From contig NZ_MKKA01000061.1 in the NCBI RefSeq assembly GCF_001942405.1, forward strand, positions 62,001 to 126,000: a DNA stretch of 64,000 bases. The letters are read 5' to 3'. A program made the translations under genes and the position numbers. This DNA comes from Ornithinimicrobium sp. CNJ-824 (GTDB lineage Bacteria; Actinomycetota; Actinomycetes; Actinomycetales; Dermatophilaceae). Shown here piece after piece: positions 54,700 to 64,000 of the stretch. Within the stretch, counting starts at the first letter, position 1, and every line of letters starts with the position of its first letter. The notes under the pieces were generated by a model. That model worked only from the letters and a program-made list of their open reading frames with translations. It had not been told where the DNA came from and did not search any database.

Positions 54700-55434
54700 A
54701 TGACCCCAGGTCCCAGGGTTCTCGTCGTCCAGCACGAGGACGACTGCCCGGTCGCCATGATCGAGCCCTGGCTCGCCGAGGTGGGGCTGCGGTGCGACGT
54801 GCTCCCCGCCCACGAGGGCCGCGCCGTGCCCGCCCACCTCGTCGACCACGTGGCCCTGGTCGTCCTCGGCGGCCGGATGGGGGCCCAGGACGACGCGGAG
54901 CACCGGTGGCTGACCCCGACCAGGGCGTTGATCGCCACGACCGTGTCCGCGGGTATGCCGTTCCTCGGGGTGTGCCTGGGCCACCAGCTGGGCGCGGTCG
55001 CCCTCGGCGGACAGGTCCACCGGCACGTGCGCCCGACCCGCGCCCTGCACCCGCTCGGGCTCACCGCGGGGGGCCGTGCCGACGAGCTGCTGGGCGGCCT
55101 CGGCCCGGTGCCGGCCGTGCTGCACTGGAACGACGACGTGGTCACCCGGACCCCGACCGCCTCGACGGTCCTGGCCCGGTCCCCGGACGGGGCTGTCCAG
55201 GCCCTGCGGCTGGGCCCCCGCGCCTGGGGCGTGCAGTTCCACCCCGAGGTCACGGCCGGGACCGTCCGCGGCTGGACCTCCGGCCGGAGCACGACCCCGC
55301 AGGAGGAGCAGGTCCTCGACGAGCTCGCCCGGCGCACCCCGGAGCTGCACCGCAGCTGGGCCCGGCTGGTCCACGCCTTCGGCCGCCTCGTCCGGCAGGA
55401 ACCGCACGAGGGCGGGATGCGAGAATCGTCCTGA
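54700..55434 (+). CDS. Class I glutamine amidotransferase (GMP synthase-like)
   Basis: This 244-residue stand-alone amidotransferase domain has the nucleophile elbow MPFLGVCLGHQLGAVALGG (catalytic Cys) and the late QFHPEV (catalytic His and Glu). The N-terminal lobe is VLVVQHEDDCPVAMIEPWL. Relatives act on gamma-glutamyl compounds or serve as unassigned hydrolases; there is no synthetase domain. It begins 4 nt after the last transporter gene, so it belongs to the importer operon. A role in processing an imported glutamyl or peptide substrate is possible but inferred. TAG-free spacing and the ATG at 54700 are unambiguous. Confidence 0.87.
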   Translation: MTPGPRVLVVQHEDDCPVAMIEPWLAEVGLRCDVLPAHEGRAVPAHLVDHVALVVLGGRMGAQDDAEHRWLTPTRALIATTVSAGMPFLGVCLGHQLGAVALGGQVHRHVRPTRALHPLGLTAGGRADELLGGLGPVPAVLHWNDDVVTRTPTASTVLARSPDGAVQALRLGPRAWGVQFHPEVTAGTVRGWTSGRSTTPQEEQVLDELARRTPELHRSWARLVHAFGRLVRQEPHEGGMRESS

Positions 55435-55466
55435 CCCGGCCAGCGCCGTGACCGGAAGGGGTGCCC

Positions 55467-57053
55467 GTGACCGACATCGCCTTCTTCCTGGCCGCCACCT
55501 TCGGCGCCGGCCTGGTCATGTCGCTGGTCAAGCTCCCGGCCCTGCTCGGCTTCCTGCTGGCCGGCTTCCTGCTGGAGGGCGCCGGCGTGCGCGAGCTGCC
55601 CTACCTGGACTTCATCGCCGAGCTCGGGGTGACCCTGCTGCTGTTCGGCATCGGTCTCAAGCTCGACGTGCGCAGCCTGCTGGGCCGTGAGGTCTGGGTG
55701 ACCACTGGCGGCCACATGGCCCTGTCCGTGGCCGTCGGCACCGGGTTCCTCTGGCTGCTCGCGCTGCTCGGCTTCCCCCTCCTCGGGGACGCCGACGTCG
55801 GGACGATGGCGCTCATCGCGTTCGCGCTGTCCTTCTCCTCGACCGTCTTCGTCGTCAAGGTGCTCGAGGACAAGGCCGAGCTGCAGTCCTTCTACGGGCG
55901 GGTGGCCATCGGCATCCTCGTCATGCAGGACCTGGCCGCGGTCATCTTCATGACCGCCTCCGAGGGCGACCTGCCCAGCCTCTGGGCCGTGCCACTCCTG
56001 CTGGGCCTCTGGCCCCTGGGCTGGGTCGCGCGGCGGGTCTGGCGGCTGGTCCCGCCCGGCGAGATGCAGGCGCTCTTCGGCCTCGCGATGGCGCTGGGTC
56101 CGGGGTACGCCGCCTTCGACGCCGTCGGCCTCAAGGGCGACCTGGGGGCGCTGGTGGTGGGCATGCTGCTGGCCGGGGACGCCGCGGCCAGCGAGCTGTC
56201 GCACCGCCTGTTCGGACTCAAGGACCTGCTGCTCGTCGGCTTCTTCATCTCCATCGGGTTCGGCGGGACCGCGAGCGGCCACACCGTGCTGCTCGGTCTG
56301 ACGCTCCTGCTCCTGCTTCCCGCGCAGGTGCTGCTCTACGTGTGGCTGCTGGACCGGCACCGGCTGCGACGACGCACCTCGGTCAAGGCCGGGCTGCTCC
56401 TCGGCAACTTCTCCGAGTTCGGCCTCATCGTCACGGCGGTGGCGGTCTCCTCCGGGATGCTCGAGGAGGACTGGCTCGTCGTCATGTCGATCGCCGTGGC
56501 CGCCAGCTTCGTCGTGGCCACGGTCCTCAACGCGCGGTCCGACGGCTGGCTGCGGCTGGCCCGCCGCCTCATGCCGATGCACCCGCCGCACGAGGTCCAT
56601 CCGCACGAGCGTCCCATCTCCTTCGGGTCCGCCCGGGCCGTGGTCATGGGGATGGGCCGGGTCGGTCGGGCCGCCTACGCCGAACTGACCCGCCACTACG
56701 GCCTGGAGGTGCTGGGGGTGGAGAACCTGCCCACCCGGGTGGCGGACCTGCGGGCCGACGGGTTCACCATCGTGGAGGCCGACGCCGCCGACGGCGACTT
56801 CTGGGCCCGGCTGGAGTCCACCGGCCAGGTGGACATCGTCGTGCTGGCGATGCCCTTCCACGGGGCCGGCAAGCTCGCCCTGCGGGAGCTGACCGCGAGC
56901 GACTACACCGGCATCGTCGCGGTCGTGGCGCAGTACGACACCGAGGTGGCCGAGTACGAGGAGCTGGGCGCGGACGTGGTGGTCCAGCTGTACGAGGGTG
57001 CGGGGACGACGCTGGCCGAGCGGGCCGCCGACGCCCTGGCCGAACGGGGCTGA
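55467..57053 (+). CDS. KefB/CPA2-type monovalent cation:proton antiporter with TrkA-N domain
   Basis: This 528-residue membrane protein has about twelve helices followed by a cytoplasmic nucleotide-binding domain. The transport part carries ELGVTLLLFGIGLKLDVRSL and the paired GRVAIGILVMQDLAAVIFM, with the conserved Gln-Asp of CPA2 antiporters, and LLLGNFSEFGLIVTAVAVS. The C-terminal RCK/TrkA-N domain starts AVVMGMGRVGRAAYAEL (NAD-binding glycines) and holds TIVEADAADGDFW. It probably exports K+ in exchange for H+. The GTG at 55467 has GGAAGG with good spacing; an in-frame GTG at 55461 is too close to that site. Confidence 0.9.
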   Translation: MTDIAFFLAATFGAGLVMSLVKLPALLGFLLAGFLLEGAGVRELPYLDFIAELGVTLLLFGIGLKLDVRSLLGREVWVTTGGHMALSVAVGTGFLWLLALLGFPLLGDADVGTMALIAFALSFSSTVFVVKVLEDKAELQSFYGRVAIGILVMQDLAAVIFMTASEGDLPSLWAVPLLLGLWPLGWVARRVWRLVPPGEMQALFGLAMALGPGYAAFDAVGLKGDLGALVVGMLLAGDAAASELSHRLFGLKDLLLVGFFISIGFGGTASGHTVLLGLTLLLLLPAQVLLYVWLLDRHRLRRRTSVKAGLLLGNFSEFGLIVTAVAVSSGMLEEDWLVVMSIAVAASFVVATVLNARSDGWLRLARRLMPMHPPHEVHPHERPISFGSARAVVMGMGRVGRAAYAELTRHYGLEVLGVENLPTRVADLRADGFTIVEADAADGDFWARLESTGQVDIVVLAMPFHGAGKLALRELTASDYTGIVAVVAQYDTEVAEYEELGADVVVQLYEGAGTTLAERAADALAERG

Positions 57054-57083
57054 CCGGGAGGTCCCGCCTCAGCCGTGGCGATC

Positions 57084-57992
57084 TCAGCCCTGGCGGCGGT
57101 CCTGCGGCCGGGTGACGACCATGACCGGCACCTGCGCGGTCCGCATGAGCCGCTGGCTGACCGAGCCGAGGAGCCGACCGCGGACGCTGCCCATGCCCCT
57201 GCTTCCCATCACCATGAGGTCCAGCCCCTCGCTGGCCTCCAGGAGCGTGCTGAGGACCGGGCCCCGGCGGACGGACAGCTCGAGCGGCACGTGCGCGTGG
57301 GAACGGCGCAGCCCGGCGAAGGTGTCCTCCAGCATCGCCATCCGCTCCTCCTCGACCTGGCGCCACTCCGGACTGTCCGGCTCGGTGACGACGTAGCCGT
57401 CGACGACCTCGAGGTACCAGGTCGTGATGGCCACGACCCTGGACCCCGTGCCGCCCGCGTAGTCCATCGCCACCCGGGCCGCCGCACGGCTGTCGCCGCT
57501 GCCGTCGACGGCCACCCCGATCACCCCGTGGTCCAGGCCGTCCACGTCGACCTCGGGGTTGATCACGACGACGGGGCAGGTGGCGTGCGCCGCGACCCCG
57601 ATCGAGGTGGTGCCGAGGACGAACTCCTCCAGCACCCCCTTGCGGCCGGTGCCGACGACGATGGCGCACGCCTCGTCCTCGTGCTCCAGCAACGCCCGGA
57701 GGGGGGAGGCCCGCTGCACGTCGAGCCGGACCGGGACGCCCACGCTCTCGCCCAGCCGGGCGGCTTCCTCACGGACCTGGTCGGCCCGCTCCTCCTCCGC
57801 CTCGAGCAGGGCGGTCACGTCCGGGGCCCCCGCCCCGGCCGCACGCGCGGCCAGGGCCTCCGGCTCGCTGGCGTGCACGACGACGAGCTCACGCCCCAGG
57901 CGCTGGGCCAGGCCGGCCGCCCACCGCACGGCCGCGGAGTCCGTGCCGCCCCCGTCGGCACCCACCACGACCGGACGTCCTCGCTCCGACAC
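57084..57992 (-). CDS. Universal stress protein with tandem UspA domains
   Basis: This 302-residue protein has two USP folds, about residues 7-145 and 155-300. Each has the ATP-binding signature: [20 protein letters not shown] in the first and [20 protein letters not shown] in the second; the walls begin [20 protein letters not shown] and [20 protein letters not shown]. Such tandem proteins respond to hypoxia and other stresses in actinobacteria. Start choice: the GTG at 57992 has GGAGG 8 nt upstream; the ATG at 58007 lacks a ribosome site. A TAGGGT box at 58084-58079 is a candidate -10. Convergent with the antiporter gene (30 nt apart). Confidence 0.9.
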   Translation of the reverse strand: MSERGRPVVVGADGGGTDSAAVRWAAGLAQRLGRELVVVHASEPEALAARAAGAGAPDVTALLEAEEERADQVREEAARLGESVGVPVRLDVQRASPLRALLEHEDEACAIVVGTGRKGVLEEFVLGTTSIGVAAHATCPVVVINPEVDVDGLDHGVIGVAVDGSGDSRAAARVAMDYAGGTGSRVVAITTWYLEVVDGYVVTEPDSPEWRQVEEERMAMLEDTFAGLRRSHAHVPLELSVRRGPVLSTLLEASEGLDLMVMGSRGMGSVRGRLLGSVSQRLMRTAQVPVMVVTRPQDRRQG

Positions 57993-58150
57993 CGCCACCA
58001 CCTCCATGTGCGTGGACCCGGGTCCCCTGACGTCGGGTCCCGGTCGAGCCGACCGCCACGACGGGGCCGACCACCTCCACCCTACCGAGCACCTCCCGTC
58101 CCCAGGAGGGCACCTCCCGGCCGGCAGCGTGCCGGCCCTCGCGCGTCGAG

Positions 58151-58156
58151 TAGCCT
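58151..58156 (+). promoter_or_regulatory. Probable -10 box of icd
   Basis: TAGCCT lies 49 nt before the icd ATG, which has its own AGGAGG site at 58190-58195. The leader would be about 43 nt. Confidence 0.35.
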
Positions 58157-58205
58157 CGTACCGACGACAGCACCCGTGTTCCCGCCCGTAGGAGGCCCTC
58201 AGCCG

Positions 58206-60425
<2,220 letters not shown>

Positions 60426-60432
60426 GGTCGAA

Positions 60433-60456
60433 GGGCCCGGGCCCTGGCCCGGGCCC
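60433..60456. terminator. Hairpin between convergent icd and SMR genes
   Basis: An 11-bp perfect inverted repeat GGGCCCGGGCC/GGCCCGGGCCC with a CT centre lies 7 nt after the icd stop and 8 nt after the SMR stop on the other strand. It could end both transcripts. Confidence 0.65.
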
Positions 60457-60464
60457 CGCGGCCG

Positions 60465-60782
60465 CTACTCCTGCGGCAGCAGCTTCAGCCCGATCACGCA
60501 CCCGATGATCCCGGCGATGAGCAGGACCCGGGCGAGCGTGAACGGCTCGGCCCCGGTGACCATCGCCCAGGCCACCGTGGCGCTGGCGCCCACCGCGACC
60601 CAGACGGCGTAGGCCGTGCCGGTGGGCAGGTCACGCATGGCCCAGCCCAGACCACCCATCGAGACGACCAGGGCCACGACGAACACGACGATCGGCCCGG
60701 GCCGCAGGCCGTCCATGCGGCCCAGGGCCGTGGCCCACACCGCCTCGAACAGGCCGGAGACGACAAGGACGAACCAGGACAT
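60465..60782 (-). CDS. Small multidrug resistance (SMR) family transporter, SugE/Gdx-like
   Basis: This 105-residue protein has four transmembrane helices and works as a dual-topology dimer. The essential glutamate lies in [18 protein letters not shown] (Glu13), and [20 protein letters not shown] is the second signature. The context around the glutamate (FEAVWA) resembles SugE/Gdx guanidinium exporters more than EmrE drug pumps, but short SMR proteins are easily confused. I looked upstream for a guanidine riboswitch and found none. ATG at 60782; divergent from an MFS gene. Confidence 0.87.
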   Translation of the reverse strand: MSWFVLVVSGLFEAVWATALGRMDGLRPGPIVVFVVALVVSMGGLGWAMRDLPTGTAYAVWVAVGASATVAWAMVTGAEPFTLARVLLIAGIIGCVIGLKLLPQE

Positions 60783-60887
60783 GAACCCTCCACGTGGTCG
60801 TCTTGTCGCACTCCGGGTACGACCACCCTCGTCCGGGAGCCGGTCGGGCTCGACCCCCAGGCTAGCAATCTCGCCCGGCGGTCCCCC

Positions 60888-62120
60888 GTGACCGCGCAGC
60901 TGCCGGGCGGCCGCCCCCGGCCCGCCAGGAGCCACGTCGGCGCCGGGCTGATCCTCGCCGCGGTCGTGCTCGTCTCGGTCAACCTGCGGCCCGGGGCCTC
61001 CTCGGTCGGGCCCGTCCTGGCCGAGCTCACCGACGACCTGGGCATGAGCCAGGCCGCGGCCGGCGTGCTCACCGCGCTGCCGGGCCTGTGCTTCGGCGCC
61101 GTCGGGGCCCTCGCGGTCACCCTCGCCCGCCGGTTCGGACTGAGCGCGGTCGTGGCCGGAGGCGTCGCCCCGGTGGCGTTCGGCCTCGGCGCCCGGGCGT
61201 TCACCGGCTCGGCCTGGGTGTTCCTGCTCGCCTCGACGGTCGCCCTCGGCGGGATGGCGGTCGGCAACGTCCTCGTCCCCGCGTGGATCAAGCGCCACTC
61301 CGGCGACGGCGGCGTCCGGCTGATGACCTTCTACAGCACCGGGCTCACGCTCGGCGGGGCCCTGGGGGCGGCCCTGGCCGCCCCGGTGGGCGGGACCACC
61401 GGCGCCGGGTGGCGGGCCGGGCTGGGGGTATGGGGCGTGCTCGCCGTCGCCGCCCTCGTGCCCTGGGCGCTGCTCGCGGCGGGGGAACGGCATACCCTCC
61501 GCCTGGGCCGGGTCCCGCCCCGTCCCTCGGTGGGACGGATCTCCTCCTCCCCCACCGCCGTCGCCCTGACGGCGCTCTTCGGCATCCAGTCGATGAACGC
61601 CTACGTCCAGTTCGGCTGGCTCCCGCAGATGTACCGCGACGCGGGGCTGAGCGCCACCAGCGCCGGGCTGCTGATGTCGCTGCTGACCGCCCTCGGCATC
61701 GTCGGAGGCCTGACGATGCCCACGGTGATCGCGCGTTCGGCCACCCTGGCCCCGTGGATGGTGGCCTTCGGCGTCCTGCAGATCTCCGGCTGGGCCGGGA
61801 TGCTCCTGGCCCCGGGCACCGTGCCCTGGCTCTGGGCCGTCTCCCTGGGGCTGTCCGGCTTCGCCTTCCCGACGGCGATCGCCCTGCTGACCGCGCGCTC
61901 CCGCAGCCCCCAGGTGACCGCCCGACTGTCCGGCTTCGTGCAGCCGGTGGGCTACGCCCTCGCGGCGACCGGACCGCTGGCCGTGGGCCTGATCCACGAG
62001 GCCACCGGAGGCTGGACCCTCGTGCTCGTCCTGCTCATGGGGTCGGGCGTGCTGATGACCCTGGCCGGGCTGCGGGTCTCGCTCCCGGTCCACGTCGACG
62101 ACGAGCTCGCGCATCCTTGA
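60888..62120 (+). CDS. MFS transporter of the CynX/NimT (cyanate/nitroimidazole) family
   Basis: This 410-residue membrane protein has about twelve helices. Family features: LVSVNLRPGASSVGPVLAEL in helix 1 and loop, GVLTALPGLCFGAVGALAV, GMAVGNVLVPAWIKRH and, in the second half, SMNAYVQFGWLPQMYRDAG. The CynX group is named for a gene linked to cyanate breakdown, but most members have no known substrate. The GTG at 60888 is the likely start. Divergent from the SMR gene; together they form a possible efflux pair. Confidence 0.9.
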   Translation: MTAQLPGGRPRPARSHVGAGLILAAVVLVSVNLRPGASSVGPVLAELTDDLGMSQAAAGVLTALPGLCFGAVGALAVTLARRFGLSAVVAGGVAPVAFGLGARAFTGSAWVFLLASTVALGGMAVGNVLVPAWIKRHSGDGGVRLMTFYSTGLTLGGALGAALAAPVGGTTGAGWRAGLGVWGVLAVAALVPWALLAAGERHTLRLGRVPPRPSVGRISSSPTAVALTALFGIQSMNAYVQFGWLPQMYRDAGLSATSAGLLMSLLTALGIVGGLTMPTVIARSATLAPWMVAFGVLQISGWAGMLLAPGTVPWLWAVSLGLSGFAFPTAIALLTARSRSPQVTARLSGFVQPVGYALAATGPLAVGLIHEATGGWTLVLVLLMGSGVLMTLAGLRVSLPVHVDDELAHP

Positions 62121-62331
62121 GCAGCCGCCCCGGGACGCGCGCGGATCTGGGGGTCGACCGTCCTGCCTGTGGACGACGGACCGTCCGCCGGGCGCCGACG
62201 TGCCACGGTGGGTGCCTGCGCACGCGACGAGGGAGGACGCTGTCGATGGAGGGGAAGACCGCACCAGCAGGCCCGCGGGTGGTGGGGCGGCTGCCGGGAC
62301 GCCGGGCGGCACGCCCGGACCGGAGGATGTC

Positions 62332-62943
62332 ATGAGCCTGCGCCTCGTCCCGTCCTCGGAGGGCACCGCCTCCCCGGGGCGCGCCCGGACCGGGCAGCCG
62401 TGGACCGACGCCGACTACGAGGCGCTGCTGGACGGGTGCCGCCGCGGGACGGACCTGACGAGCCTGTCGGATGAGCTGGGACGCTCGGTCGTCGCCGTCC
62501 TGGACCGGGCGCGCAGGATGCTCCCGGTGGAGGAACGGGGGCTGCCCCGGGACCGCGCGCTCCCCCGGCTCCGTGAGCTGCTCCAGCAGGACCCCGACTA
62601 CGACTGGGACGCAGCGATGCGGGCGTCCCGGCCCCCGCGACCCGTGGAGCACCCGGTCTACGTGCGGCGGGGCCTGGCCGGCCTGCAGCCCGAGGAGCTG
62701 CTGGCGATCGCGAGGTGCTCGTGCTCGAACCGAGGGGAGGTGCGGACGTGCGCAGGAAGGTGCTGGACGCGGTCCGCGCGGAGGGTCTCACCACGGCCCT
62801 GGCCCGACGGGTGGGAGACCTGCTCGTCCGGGACGCGCAGGGCCCGGAGCCCTACGACGACCCCTGGCCCCCCTGGGTGGACCACGGACCCTCCGACCCG
62901 CCCTGGGCGTGGGACGACCCGGGCCTGGACGAGGAGCTGCCGC

Positions 62944-62954
<11 letters not shown>
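62332..62954 (+). pseudogene. Small actinobacterial protein of unknown function, one frameshift
   Basis: I do not recognise the family. The N-terminal 75 residues contain QPWTDADYEALLDGCRRGTD followed by LTSLSDELGRSVVAVLDRAR, a three-helix pattern like a SANT/Myb or homeodomain-like DNA-binding unit. The middle has VEHPVYVRRGLAGLQPEELL. One base is missing near 62710 (IA should join EVLVLEP), after which VRRKVLDAVRAEGLTTALAR and an acidic Trp/Pro-rich tail (YDDPWPPWVDHGPSDPPWAW) follow. All three parts have strong G/C third-position bias, so the gene is real. The ATG at 62332 follows GGAGG by 5 nt. The end overlaps ychF by 11 nt. Confidence 0.68.

Positions 62955-64000
<1,046 letters not shown>

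Noticed and set aside
53208..56861. A 1217-codon minus-strand frame opposite the ABC ATPases, amidotransferase and antiporter.
   Set aside because: Low-complexity antisense sequence without domains, covering four well-supported plus-strand genes.
60783..60887. Possible guanidine riboswitch upstream of the SugE/Gdx-like SMR gene, because two ACGA tetramers are present.
   Set aside because: The bases flanking the ACGA tetramers do not pair as stems, and no ykkC-like core is recognisable.

Overview
The window is 64 kb of very G+C-rich DNA packed with genes on both strands. WhiB7, the helicase-nuclease pair AdnA/AdnB, mycothiol deacetylase MshB, TypA, monomeric isocitrate dehydrogenase and DUF3107/DUF3117 proteins mark it as an actinobacterial chromosome, most likely a Micrococcales member of the Intrasporangiaceae/Ornithinimicrobium type. 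The genus is inferred from overall character, not from a marker gene. I found no rRNA, tRNA, insertion sequence, prophage, integrase, CRISPR array or replication origin. This is core genome, and I do not see a convincing undescribed multi-gene system in it.

Left part (1-25 kb). The gene order matches, from memory, the Mycobacterium tuberculosis Rv3193c-Rv3211 neighbourhood: UPF0182 membrane protein, PPA1309-like protein, Lon-like PDZ protease, (MoaE inserted), DUF2342-type putative hydrolase, ThiF/cyclodehydratase-like protein, whiB7, uvrD2, nudC, a degenerate phosphotransferase, adnB/adnA, TetR, DUF3107, a small GlsB-like membrane protein and the DEAD-box helicase rhlE. It is largely a DNA-repair and stress block. 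The whiB7 upstream region shows an autoregulated-type promoter, an upstream ORF and an attenuator hairpin.

Middle part (25-42 kb). After a PHP phosphoesterase, a lipoprotein, a ThrE-like exporter and aminopeptidase P, the order resembles the Rv1205-Rv1234 region: stress protein, MgtE-N/CBS protein, DUF1003 protein, Mrp, TatB, HtrA-like protease, SigE, O-methyltransferase, DUF3117, Tag, DivIVA-like protein and LOG protein. A PaaX regulator, a PaaG-like enoyl-CoA hydratase/isomerase and a mannosyltransferase are interspersed. No anti-sigma gene lies beside sigE.

Right part (41-64 kb). It holds a lysozyme-fold secreted protein, fdxA-gltA, a VanW protein, flavin reductase-mshB-typA-NUDIX, a complete oligopeptide-type ABC importer operon with a glutamine amidotransferase and a KefB-type antiporter behind it, a tandem universal stress protein, monomeric IDH, an SMR/MFS divergent pair, a small unknown protein and the GTPase YchF, which runs off the right end.

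Two features run through the whole window. First, eleven genes are broken by single-base frameshifts that otherwise preserve conserved protein sequence, and a twelfth (mshB) probably is; nearly all shifts are one-base losses in G/C runs. This looks more like sequence error than gene decay. Second, many genes have a TAnnnT -10 box 6-8 nt before the start codon, indicating leaderless transcripts; this pattern decided several start codons here.
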